Assembly: GCA_965277835.1 (NCBI GenBank)
Contig: OZ255841.1
Coordinates: 1,302,001-1,366,000, forward strand
Source: Arcticimaribacter sp965277835
Lineage (GTDB): Bacteria; Bacteroidota; Bacteroidia; Flavobacteriales; Flavobacteriaceae
Length of the DNA: 64,000 bases
Reading direction: 5' to 3'
Shown in pieces: positions 54,928-63,326 of the stretch. A model generated the notes under the pieces. It ran no database searches. It saw only the letters and a program-made list of their open reading frames with translations, and had not been told where the DNA came from. Position numbers and translations under genes: made by a program. The first letter of the stretch is position 1, and the number at the start of each line of letters is the position of its first letter.

Positions 54928-55404
54928 ATGAAAACCGCTCAATTCAATAGTCCTTTAGGCTTTATCGAAATATGTGGAGACCATAAAGGAGTACAATCTA
55001 TTAGAATTGATAAAAATCAGGTTAAAGAAGCTAATACTATTCCAGATGTGTTAAAAAATAGTGTTACTCAAATACAAGAATATTTATCTGGTGAGCGTAC
55101 AGAGTTCAATTTTTTAATAAATGCTAAAGGCACAGAATTTCAGCATAAAATTTGGAAAATCCTCAATACAATCCCTTATGGAAAAACTACTACCTATCTA
55201 AAAATTGCTCAAGAATATGGCGACACTAAAGCCATTAGAGCAGTGGGAGCAGCTATTGGAAAAAACCCTATATTAATAGCTATTCCTTGTCATAGGGTAA
55301 TTGGAAGTAATGGCTCGCTTGTTGGCTTTGCCTCAGGAATAGATAAAAAAAAGTGGTTACTTCAAAAAGAAGGAGTTCTTACTCAAATAGAAGCTCAATT
55401 TTAA
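54928..55404 (+). CDS. ogt: Methylated-DNA-protein cysteine methyltransferase
   Basis: This suicide enzyme repairs O6-alkylguanine in DNA. The 158-residue protein ends in the ATase core: IPYGKTTTYLKIAQEYG, RAVGAAIGKNPILIAIPCHR (acceptor Cys121), VIGSNGSLVGFASGIDKKKW. The length suits an Ogt-type stand-alone enzyme without an Ada regulatory domain. It is 26 bases upstream of the serine hydrolase gene. The symbol reflects the family type. Confidence 0.93.
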   Translation: MKTAQFNSPLGFIEICGDHKGVQSIRIDKNQVKEANTIPDVLKNSVTQIQEYLSGERTEFNFLINAKGTEFQHKIWKILNTIPYGKTTTYLKIAQEYGDTKAIRAVGAAIGKNPILIAIPCHRVIGSNGSLVGFASGIDKKKWLLQKEGVLTQIEAQF

Positions 55405-55429
55405 AAAATAAATTAGAATACATATTATT

Positions 55430-56587
55430 ATGAAAAAACTATTACAGTATATATTGGGTCTTCTTATTTTATCATTTTCTTTATTATATATTAGTTCTTA
55501 TAGTTATATAATCCCTGGTTTAATAAAAATATATGGGACAGGACATACAACAGCATATTTAGACGATTATAAGGTCTTTGATAATAAAACTGTAAAGGCA
55601 TCTTCAGAACCACAGAAATGGCCCAAGCACAAAGACTATAATACTCTTATCCCTACAGAACGACTATTAAAAGCCCATGAACAATATAAAAGTGTAGCCT
55701 ACTTAATTATCAAAAACGATAGTATTATCTATGAAAATTACTATGACGGATATTCTGAAACTTCAAAAAGCAATTCGTTTTCAATGGCAAAAAGTATGAT
55801 TTCTGCTATGCTAGGCAAGGCGATTGAACAAGGTAAAATAAAAGGTCTTGATCAAAAAGTAGGCGATTTTTTTAAAGAATTTGAAAGAGGAAACGCCGCT
55901 GATTTAACTGTCGGCGATTTAGCAAGTATGGCTTCAGGTTTAGATTGGGTAGAACAATACTATAACCCACTAAATGTTACCACGCAATCTTATTTTACTG
56001 ACAACTTAGATAAGCTACTTCGCAATCGAAAAATAATAGGAACCCCTGGTCAAGAATATTTATATTTAAGTGGAAACACACAGCTTTTAGGAATGGTTAT
56101 CAAAAAAGCTGTTGGAATGAATTTAAGCACTTATTTTTCAAAATATTTTTGGCAACCTATGGGTGCTATTGAGGATGCTTTATGGCAAATAGATAGCAAA
56201 GAGAATGGGATGGAAAAGGCTTTTTGTTGCTTTGCCTCAAATGCAAAAGATTTTGCGCGCTTTGGAAAACTTTATAAAAACCATGGAAAATGGAATGGGA
56301 AACAAATTATCGATTCGAGTTATGTGGCTTTAAGCACACGCCCTCGTTTTGAAAAAAGCCCTGAGTACGGTTACGGATGGTGGTTATCGAAAATAGATGA
56401 TAAACCACTATTTGCTATGCGAGGTCATTTAGGTCAATATGTTATTGTTGTTCCAGAAGATGATATTATTGTTGTTCGACTAGGACATTTTACCCAAAAG
56501 GATAGTACTGACAAACCATTTCCAGATATTTTTTATTTATACCTAGAAGAAGCCTATCAAATGCTTAATGATGCTAAACAAAATTAA
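55430..56587 (+). CDS. Serine hydrolase, class C beta-lactamase fold
   Basis: The 385-residue protein has an N-terminal membrane anchor or uncleaved signal (about 5-30). It has the S-x-x-K motif SFSMAKSM (S118, K121), the YxN-like segment LYLSGNTQLLG, and a GHLGQY segment in the place of the KTG triad. Proteins of this type are esterases or peptidases rather than true beta-lactamases. It overlaps the exonuclease gene by 20 bases. Substrate unknown. Confidence 0.88.
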   Translation: MKKLLQYILGLLILSFSLLYISSYSYIIPGLIKIYGTGHTTAYLDDYKVFDNKTVKASSEPQKWPKHKDYNTLIPTERLLKAHEQYKSVAYLIIKNDSIIYENYYDGYSETSKSNSFSMAKSMISAMLGKAIEQGKIKGLDQKVGDFFKEFERGNAADLTVGDLASMASGLDWVEQYYNPLNVTTQSYFTDNLDKLLRNRKIIGTPGQEYLYLSGNTQLLGMVIKKAVGMNLSTYFSKYFWQPMGAIEDALWQIDSKENGMEKAFCCFASNAKDFARFGKLYKNHGKWNGKQIIDSSYVALSTRPRFEKSPEYGYGWWLSKIDDKPLFAMRGHLGQYVIVVPEDDIIVVRLGHFTQKDSTDKPFPDIFYLYLEEAYQMLNDAKQN

Positions 56588-57287
56588 TTTATCGAATATT
56601 CTATTTTTAGATATCGAAACTATACCCGAAGAGAATCATTTTGATAAACTAACTCCATACCGAAAAGAACTTTGGGCAGAAAAATCTGCCTATCAAAGAA
56701 AAGAAGAAGATACACCAGAAAGCTTTTATTCTCGAGCTGGCATTTGGGCAGAATTTGGAAAAATAGTATGCATCTCTGTTGGCTATTTCAATTTACAGCA
56801 CACAAACCGTAATTTTAGAATTAAGACATTTTATGGAGAAGAGGTGCAACTTTTAAAAGATTTTAAACAACTTCTTGAGTCTCATTTTAATTTACAATCA
56901 CACGTGCTTTGCGCCCATAACGGAAAAGAATTTGACTTCCCTTATATTGCCCGAAGAATGATTATTAATCAAATAAGCCTGCCTAAAAGTTTAAATCTTT
57001 TTGGAAAAAAACCATGGGAAGTTCCACATATAGATACTATGCATTTGTGGCGGTTTGGCGATTTTAAACATTATACTTCGTTAAAGCTATTAGCAGAAAT
57101 ATTAGGCATTCCTTCGCCCAAAGACGATATTGATGGTAGTATGGTTGCAGAGGTTTTTTACTCAAAAGATGGTATAGACCGTATTGTGTCTTATTGTGAA
57201 AAAGATGTGGTAACAATTGCACAAATAATTTTACGATTTCGGAATGAGCCTTTGTTAGAACCTGATGAAATTGCAATATTAAAATAA
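56568..57287 (+). CDS. DEDDy 3'-5' exonuclease (PolB-exonuclease-like)
   Basis: This 239-residue RNase H-fold nuclease has FLDIETIPEENHF (Asp15, Glu17), LCAHNGKEFDFPYIARRM and YCEKDVVTIAQIIL (Tyr209, Asp213), so all metal ligands of a DEDDy exonuclease are present. It resembles the stand-alone predicted 3'-5' exonucleases related to the PolB proofreading domain. Its first 20 bases overlap the serine hydrolase gene. A fragment similar to its residues 184-203 occurs at 60415, after the tandem duplication. Confidence 0.88.
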   Translation: MMLNKINLSNILFLDIETIPEENHFDKLTPYRKELWAEKSAYQRKEEDTPESFYSRAGIWAEFGKIVCISVGYFNLQHTNRNFRIKTFYGEEVQLLKDFKQLLESHFNLQSHVLCAHNGKEFDFPYIARRMIINQISLPKSLNLFGKKPWEVPHIDTMHLWRFGDFKHYTSLKLLAEILGIPSPKDDIDGSMVAEVFYSKDGIDRIVSYCEKDVVTIAQIILRFRNEPLLEPDEIAILK

Positions 57288-57338
57288 ATGAAACTACTTT
57301 TTCTTTATCTTAAGTTTTAAAATTAGACTAAAGTTAAT

Positions 57339-57369
57339 TTTGAGTGTCTCTTAATGATTATTATTTTTA
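57339..57369 (+). promoter_or_regulatory. Promoter of duplicated gene, copy 1
   Basis: TTTG (57339-57342), 19-base spacer, TATTTTTA (57362-57369) match the Bacteroidota promoter with one mismatch in the -7 element. The -7 lies 16 bases before the ATG at 57386, and it overlaps the longer frame starting at 57344, which argues against that start. Confidence 0.55.
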
Positions 57370-57385
57370 CATTAAACTATTTAAA

Positions 57386-58822
57386 ATGAAGTTGAAAATT
57401 TCTCAAAAGGATAATTTCGAAGGAAACTTTGGTTATGTATACCGTTCTTCTGCAATATTTTATTATCGCCAAAGTGAATCTTTTAAAACTACTATTAGCC
57501 TAATGGACTATTGGAGTTTAAAAAGACAAATAAATGTAATGCTTATTTTTTCGTTAAGAGATATGGACGGAAATCTCATAGAGAGAGAGAGAGTATCTTT
57601 TGAAAACAATAAAGTAATCAATTACGATAAATACTCAGGTACATCTTATGAAGGTTCAATAGAAATAGAAGTTTTTGCCTCTGAAAATATGGTAATCCCA
57701 TATTCAGCAATAATGGCTGTATATGAAAGTAAGAATAGTATTAGTATGTGTCACTCATATACCAGGACTTACTCTCCTCATGAAATTGAAGAAAAAAGAA
57801 CAGTTACAATAGGACGAGAAAGTTGTTGGACAGTTAGAGATAATAAAGAAACTAAATCATTCTGTATTTTTCATAATGGGCATGGTATTCAACCTCAACA
57901 ACTAATAGAATTAGAAGTAACTAACCATGAAAATAAAAAATTGAAATTTAGCCATACTCTAAAAAGTTTACCTCCATATAGCTCTGTTAAATTAGCCCCC
58001 CAAGATATTATAGGTTCTGAATTAAATGAATTTCTAGATGATAAACCAGGGAATATGTCTATCAACTATAATTTAAACGCGTGTTTTACCAGAATGCTTG
58101 TAGGTAATGAAACCGAATCAGAATTTCAAGTAACGCATTCGAATTTTAATCTTAAAGAACATGAGACAGATAGCGCTGGAGAAGGAAAAGCTTATATGCA
58201 TATCCCCTCAGTTGGGTTTAAAAACCACGAGATTATAATTTACCCTGATTCTCCATCAGGTAGTTATACTGTTAAAAAAAATGGTTTAAAGTTATTAGAC
58301 TTTTCTAATTCTGAAAGAGTCTCAATCCCTGCTTCAGATGGATATATAAGTATTTCAGAATCTAAAGGAATTATTCCTTCTAGAGTAACAACGGGTTTAA
58401 CTGCTATGCCTGCTACACATAATAAAGCTAAACTACCTTATGAATGTAATTTAGGAACAATTCATAAACTAGTACCCAAAAAAAGTACATTTTGGGGGTT
58501 AATATCGGTTGAGAAAAATTTAGAGAGTAGAATTTTTATTGTGCCTAATGAAAGTATTTATGATGAAAATTTAGATGAGTCCTTAACTATAAAATTATAC
58601 TTTGAAAATACCGAAACTCCAATTATACGAAAACTAAATCGAGAAGAGTTAACTTCTGCAATATCTGGTTTATATTTTTCTGATCTTTTCCCTGAACTTA
58701 AACAAAATTCAAATGGAAGATTTGCTTGGTTTTATTTTAGAACCGAAAGCTATGGTGGATTTGTAACATACTCTACTATTGAATCTGAAAGTGGTTGTTT
58801 AACATTTGAACACTCATTTTAA
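57386..58822 (+). CDS. Unknown 478-residue protein, tandem copy 1
   Basis: The frame extends to 57344, but the promoter lies there, so the ATG at 57386 is used; this makes both copies equal in length. The protein has no signal peptide or membrane span and is mostly beta-rich. The N-terminal half contains GNFGYVYRSSAIFYYRQSE and GRESCWTVRDNKETKSFCIF; a central stretch has NACFTRMLVGN and VTHSNFNLKEHETDS; the C-terminal part has GYISISESKGIIPS. I do not recognise the family. Several Cys, His and Asn are conserved between the copies but no known catalytic motif is evident. A cytoplasmic location is inferred. Confidence 0.75.
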   Translation: MKLKISQKDNFEGNFGYVYRSSAIFYYRQSESFKTTISLMDYWSLKRQINVMLIFSLRDMDGNLIERERVSFENNKVINYDKYSGTSYEGSIEIEVFASENMVIPYSAIMAVYESKNSISMCHSYTRTYSPHEIEEKRTVTIGRESCWTVRDNKETKSFCIFHNGHGIQPQQLIELEVTNHENKKLKFSHTLKSLPPYSSVKLAPQDIIGSELNEFLDDKPGNMSINYNLNACFTRMLVGNETESEFQVTHSNFNLKEHETDSAGEGKAYMHIPSVGFKNHEIIIYPDSPSGSYTVKKNGLKLLDFSNSERVSIPASDGYISISESKGIIPSRVTTGLTAMPATHNKAKLPYECNLGTIHKLVPKKSTFWGLISVEKNLESRIFIVPNESIYDENLDESLTIKLYFENTETPIIRKLNREELTSAISGLYFSDLFPELKQNSNGRFAWFYFRTESYGGFVTYSTIESESGCLTFEHSF

Positions 58823-58896
58823 TTCTATAATTGTAACTATTAAAATAAGTGAAACGACTCTTTCTTTATCTTAAATTTTAAATTACCTTAAAGCTA

Positions 58897-58927
58897 ATTT
58901 TGAGTATCTCTTAATGATTGCTATTTT
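58897..58927 (+). promoter_or_regulatory. Promoter of duplicated gene, copy 2
   Basis: TTTG (58897-58900), 19-base spacer, TATTTTTA (58920-58927). The arrangement is the same as in copy 1, so the duplication carried its own promoter and both genes are probably expressed. Confidence 0.55.
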
Positions 58928-58945
58928 TACATTAAACTATTTAAA

Positions 58946-60382
58946 ATGAAGTTGAAAATTTCTCAAAAAGACAACTACGAAGGAAACTTTGGTTATGTAT
59001 ACCGTTCTTCTGCAATATTTTATTATCGCCAAAGTGAATTTTTTAAAACTACTATTAGCCTAATGGACTATTGGAGTTTTAAAAGACAAATAAATGTAAT
59101 GCTTATCTTTTCATTAAGAGATATGGACGGAAATCTTATAAACAGAGAAAAAGTGTCTTTTGAAAACAGTAAAGTAATAAATTACCATAAATATTCAGGT
59201 ACATCTTATGAAGGTTCAATAGAAGTAGAAGTTTTTGCCTCTGAAAATATGGTAATCCCATATGCAGCAATAATGGCTGTATATGAAAGTGAAAATAGTA
59301 TTAGTATGTGTCACTCATATGCTAGAACTTACTCTCCTCATGAAATTGAAGAAAAAAGAACAGTTACAATAGGACGAGAAAGTTGTTGGACAGTTAGAGA
59401 TAATAAAGAAACTAAATCATTCTGTATTTTTCATAATGGGCATGGTATTCAACCTCAACAAATAATAAAATTAGAAGTAACTAACCATGAAAATAAAAAA
59501 CTGAAATTTAGCCATACTCTAAAAAGTTTACCTCCATATAGCTCTGTTAAATTAGCCCCCCAAGATATTATAGGTTCTGAATTAAATGAATTTCTAGATG
59601 GTAAACCAGGGAATATGTCTATCAACTATAATTTAAACGCGTGTTTCACCAGAATGCTTGTAGGTAATGAAACCGAATCAGAATTTCAAGTAACGCATTC
59701 GAATTTTAATCTTAAAGAACATGAGACAGATAGCGCTGGAGAAGGAAAAGCTTATATGCATATCCCCTCAGTTGGGTTTAAAAACCACGAGATTATAATT
59801 TACCCTGATTCTCCATCAGGTAGTTATACTGTTAAAAAAAATGGCTTGAAGTTATTAGACTTTTCTAATTCTGAAAGAGTCTCAATCCCTGCTTCAGATG
59901 GGTATATAAGTATTTCAGAATCTAAAGGAATTATTCCTTCTAGAGTAGTAACAGGTTTAACTGCTATGCCTGCTACACATAATAAAGCTAAACTACCTTA
60001 TGAATGTAATTTAGGAACAATTCATAAATTAAGACCCAAAAAAAGTACATTTTGGGGGTTAATATCGGTTGAGAAAAATTTAGAGAGTAGAATTTTTATT
60101 GTGCCTAATGAAAGTATTTATGATAAAAATTTAGATGAGTCCTTAACTATAAAATTATACTTTGAAAATACCGAAACTCCAATTATACGAAAACTAAATC
60201 GAGAAGAGTTAAATTCTGCAATATCTGGTTTATATTTTTCTGACCTTTTCCCTGAACTTAAACAAAATTCAAATGGAAGATTTGCTTGGTTTTATTTTAG
60301 AACCGAAAGCTATGGTGGATTTATAACATACTCTACTATTGAATCTGAAAGTGGCTGTTTAACATTTGAACACTCGTTTTAA
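58946..60382 (+). CDS. Unknown 478-residue protein, tandem copy 2
   Basis: This is a near-identical paralogue of the preceding gene (about 96% by my count, 19 substitutions). Thirteen of the differences fall in the first 175 residues (for example F11Y, S32F, L45F, E66N). Residues about 180-340 have only one change, which suggests gene conversion or strong constraint. No frame damage is seen, so both copies look functional. Family unknown, as for copy 1. Confidence 0.75.
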   Translation: MKLKISQKDNYEGNFGYVYRSSAIFYYRQSEFFKTTISLMDYWSFKRQINVMLIFSLRDMDGNLINREKVSFENSKVINYHKYSGTSYEGSIEVEVFASENMVIPYAAIMAVYESENSISMCHSYARTYSPHEIEEKRTVTIGRESCWTVRDNKETKSFCIFHNGHGIQPQQIIKLEVTNHENKKLKFSHTLKSLPPYSSVKLAPQDIIGSELNEFLDGKPGNMSINYNLNACFTRMLVGNETESEFQVTHSNFNLKEHETDSAGEGKAYMHIPSVGFKNHEIIIYPDSPSGSYTVKKNGLKLLDFSNSERVSIPASDGYISISESKGIIPSRVVTGLTAMPATHNKAKLPYECNLGTIHKLRPKKSTFWGLISVEKNLESRIFIVPNESIYDKNLDESLTIKLYFENTETPIIRKLNREELNSAISGLYFSDLFPELKQNSNGRFAWFYFRTESYGGFITYSTIESESGCLTFEHSF

Positions 60383-60414
60383 TTCTATAGAGGCATAGGT
60401 ATATTCCCGTTTTA

Positions 60415-60477
60415 CCCAAAGACAATGTTGATGGTAGTGAATTGCAAGGTTTTTTTATTCAAAAAACACCGAGTTAA
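60415..60477 (+). pseudogene. Remnant of exonuclease 3' region
   Basis: Twenty codons and a stop translate to PKDNVDGSELQGFFIQKTPS, similar to residues 184-203 of the intact exonuclease (PKDDIDGSMVAEVFYSKDGI, encoded from 57117). The bases TTGATGGTAGT and TTTTTTA/T-TCAAAA also match. The segment just upstream (GIFPF) may align with LGIPS if a frame change is allowed. It is far too short to be active. Confidence 0.5.
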
Positions 60478-60499
60478 GAAAAATTCATCCCTTATAAAA

Positions 60500-61537
60500 T
60501 CAAGGCGACGGATTTGGAATTCGATTATGAACTGCTTCAATCTCATTTAATACTTCTTCTGAAAGCGATATATCAATACTATCGATGTTTTCTTTTAGTT
60601 GCTCTAAAGTAGTCGCTCCAATAATATTAGAAGTTAAAAAAGGTCGCGTATTAACAAATGCCAAAGCCATTTGTGTAAGGCTTAACCCATTCTTTTCGGC
60701 AATTTTATAATATTCTTCTGTGGCTGCAATGGCTTCATTACTATTATAACGCGAATAGTTAGGGAATAAGGTTAAACGACCGTCTTTAGGGTTTTGCCCG
60801 TTTCTATATTTTCCTGTTAACCTTCCAAACCCTAGAGGAGAATACGCCAAGAGCCCTATATTTTCGCGCATACAAATTTCAGCATTTCCTATTTCAAAAA
60901 ATCTTGTCAGCATCGAATAAGGATTTTGAACAGTAATCATTTTAGGTAGGTTCTTTTTAGAAAGTTCTAAATAACGCATAATTCCCCAAGGGTTTTCGTT
61001 AGATAAACCCACTTGTTTAATCTTACCTATTTTTACCAATTCATCTAAAACCTCTAAGACTTCTTCAAAATTTTCTTTCCACTCTTCACTTGAGTTATGA
61101 GTATATCCCCTTTGGCCAAAAAAATTTGTGTTGCGTTCTGGCCAATGTAGTTGATATAAATCAATATAATCTGTTTGCAAACGTTTTAATGAGCCGTCGA
61201 GAGCCTCTACAATGTTATGTTTATCGAAACTAATGTTTGGGCGAATATGAGCTGTATAAGCTCCTGGCCCGGCGGCTTTAGATGCGATTACAACTTTTGA
61301 TCGATTTCCCGTTTTTTTAAACCAACTTCCTATAAAACGTTCTGTATTCCCTTGATTTTCTATTACTACTGGTACAGGATATAATTCGGCTGTGTCAAAA
61401 AAATTAACTCCGTGGTCTAAGGCAAAATCCATTTGTTCATGGGCTTCTGCTTCTGTGTTTTGATTGCCAAAAGTCATGGTACCTAAACAAATTTTACTAA
61501 CCTTAATTTTAGTTCCTGGCAGTGTAGTGTATTTCAT
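60500..61537 (-). CDS. Aldo/keto reductase (Tas-like)
   Basis: This NADPH-dependent carbonyl reductase forms a TIM barrel. The 345-residue protein has the catalytic tetrad Asp48, Tyr53, Lys87 and His131 in NFFDTAELYPVP, IASKAAGPG and DLYQLHWPERN, all intact. The insert around YPVPVVIENQGNTER is characteristic of the Tas subgroup. It follows the OmpA-family gene by 2 bases. Substrate unknown. Confidence 0.93.
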   Translation of the reverse strand: MKYTTLPGTKIKVSKICLGTMTFGNQNTEAEAHEQMDFALDHGVNFFDTAELYPVPVVIENQGNTERFIGSWFKKTGNRSKVVIASKAAGPGAYTAHIRPNISFDKHNIVEALDGSLKRLQTDYIDLYQLHWPERNTNFFGQRGYTHNSSEEWKENFEEVLEVLDELVKIGKIKQVGLSNENPWGIMRYLELSKKNLPKMITVQNPYSMLTRFFEIGNAEICMRENIGLLAYSPLGFGRLTGKYRNGQNPKDGRLTLFPNYSRYNSNEAIAATEEYYKIAEKNGLSLTQMALAFVNTRPFLTSNIIGATTLEQLKENIDSIDISLSEEVLNEIEAVHNRIPNPSP

Positions 61538-61539
61538 AA

Positions 61540-62478
61540 TTATTCTAAGTCTTGTAAAAGTTTCTCTACTTCGTCAAATTTAGGTGATAGAATTACTTCA
61601 ATTCGCCTGTTTTTTGCTCGTGCTTCCGAAGAGTCGTTAGGAGCAATTGGGCTAAATTCACTTCTCCCTGCCGCCGTAATATTTTGAGGAAGTACATTCT
61701 TGTTTTCTAACAATAACCGAACTATAGACGTAGCTCTTTTTGTAGAAAGATCCCAATTTCCTGTTAAGTTGCCTCCTCCAATATAAGGCTTGTTATCTGT
61801 ATGTCCTTCAATTAAAATTGCAATATCTTCATTCTCTTCAAGAACATTCGAAAGCTGTTTTACTACCTCTTTACCTTCTACTCCAACTGCCCAACTGCCC
61901 GACTTAAACAACAATTTGTTTTCCATAGAAACATACACTTTGCCATCTCGTTTTTCGACAGTTAATCCTTTTCCTTCAAAATCTAATAGAGCTTTATTTA
62001 AAGATTTTTTAAGCTCATTTAAAAGTTCTTCTTTACTCAATACTATTTGTTCCAATTCATTTATCCTATCTATTTTCGAAGCAAGACTCTTTTGAAGAGA
62101 ATCTAATTCTAAGTTTCCCTGAAACAATTCAGATTCTTTTATTTGAATTTCCTCTAATAAGCCTCTATTCTTTTCGATACCCTCTTGTAAAGCTTCGCTG
62201 CTATTTTGCTCCAAAGCAGTATAAGAATCTTGTAAGGTTTCTAAACTATTTTTTGTGGCTTCTAGTTCTTGTCCCTTTTTATTAAACCTATCCATCAATT
62301 CTCCATAATGATATCGAAGCGAATCGTAGCGTATTAGAAGTTCTGTGCTTTCTTTTTGTAACGCAGAGTTATCTAATTTAAGTTGAGCATAATTTCCTTC
62401 TATTGCTTTAAACGTTTTAGAAGACACACAACTCTCTAATATAGAAAACAGTAAAGTAAATAGGAATATCTTTCTCAT
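61540..62478 (-). CDS. OmpA-family lipoprotein with coiled coil
   Basis: The 312-residue protein has a lipobox ILESC (Cys17), a long heptad-rich coiled coil (about 25-165) and a C-terminal OmpA/MotB peptidoglycan-binding domain (LFKSGSWAVGVEGKE, LIEGHTDNKPYIGGG, TKRATSIVRLLLEN, ARAKNRRIEVILSP). It should link the outer membrane to peptidoglycan. It lies in a leftward run between exonuclease III (6-base gap) and the aldo/keto reductase. Confidence 0.92.
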   Translation of the reverse strand: MRKIFLFTLLFSILESCVSSKTFKAIEGNYAQLKLDNSALQKESTELLIRYDSLRYHYGELMDRFNKKGQELEATKNSLETLQDSYTALEQNSSEALQEGIEKNRGLLEEIQIKESELFQGNLELDSLQKSLASKIDRINELEQIVLSKEELLNELKKSLNKALLDFEGKGLTVEKRDGKVYVSMENKLLFKSGSWAVGVEGKEVVKQLSNVLEENEDIAILIEGHTDNKPYIGGGNLTGNWDLSTKRATSIVRLLLENKNVLPQNITAAGRSEFSPIAPNDSSEARAKNRRIEVILSPKFDEVEKLLQDLE

Positions 62479-62484
62479 ATATGG

Positions 62485-63258
62485 TTATTTATTTTTATTA
62501 AAATCTAACTCAACCCCAATAGGACAATGATCAGAGTGATATGCTTCGGGTAAAATATATGCTCTCGAAATTTTATCTTTCAAAGGCGTGCTAACCATTG
62601 CATAATCAAGACGCCAACCTTTGTTATTTGCTCTTGAGTTAGCCCGATAACTCCACCAACTATATTGGTGAGGTTCGTCATTAATTTCTCTAAAAGAATC
62701 TACAAAACCTTGACTAAGAAACCTGTCCATCCAAGCACGTTCTTCGGGTAAAAAACCTGAAACATTTTTATTTCGAATTGGGTCATGAATGTCTTTTGCT
62801 TTATGACAAATATTATAATCACCACAAATTACAAGGTTCGGGATTTCTTTTTTTAGTGCGTCTAAATACGCACTAATTTGATCCATAAATTTAAACTTAT
62901 ATTCCAATCGGTCAATATTAGACCCCGAAGGTAAGTACATACTAACAACAGAACAATCATCGAAATCTGCTCTAATCACGCGTCCTTCAAAATCCATCTG
63001 TTCAATTCCTGTCCCATATTCAATATGATTAGGTTTTCGTTTGCATAAAATAGCTACTCCACTATATCCTTTTTTTTGAGCTGAAAACCAGTACGGAAAA
63101 TAACCCGCTTCTTTAATAGCATCTACATCTATTTGCTCCTCGTTTGCTTTAGTTTCCTGAAGACAAAGTACATCTGGTTTTGTAGCGCTTAACCAAGTTA
63201 TAAAGTCTTTTTTGAATGCAGCACGAATTCCATTAACGTTATAAGAAATGATTTTCAT
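62485..63258 (-). CDS. xth: Exodeoxyribonuclease III
   Basis: This is an AP endonuclease and 3'-5' exonuclease of base-excision repair. The ATG at 63258 (MKIISYNVNGIRAAFKK) gives 257 residues; an upstream ATG at 63276 adds six residues with no match to the family start. Motifs are the metal-binding LCLQETKANEE (Glu35), VICGDYNICH, WRLDYAMVS and YHSDHCPIGV. All catalytic residues are present. Confidence 0.96.
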   Translation of the reverse strand: MKIISYNVNGIRAAFKKDFITWLSATKPDVLCLQETKANEEQIDVDAIKEAGYFPYWFSAQKKGYSGVAILCKRKPNHIEYGTGIEQMDFEGRVIRADFDDCSVVSMYLPSGSNIDRLEYKFKFMDQISAYLDALKKEIPNLVICGDYNICHKAKDIHDPIRNKNVSGFLPEERAWMDRFLSQGFVDSFREINDEPHQYSWWSYRANSRANNKGWRLDYAMVSTPLKDKISRAYILPEAYHSDHCPIGVELDFNKNK

Positions 63259-63326
63259 ACGAGCTAAAATAGTCATTCTTATAACTTTATAAAACGTAAA
63301 TTATAAATCTTTTATTAAAGCACATA

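Larger units (their letters stand above)
57285..60392 (+). repeat. Tandem duplication, period 1560 bases
   Basis: Unit 1 (about 57285-58832) and unit 2 (about 58845-60392) each contain an upstream region of about 100 bases with promoter plus a 478-codon gene. Unit 2's gene begins exactly 1560 bases after unit 1's. The proteins differ at only 19 of 478 positions by my count. The shared end is TAATTCTATA after each stop. Confidence 0.9.
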
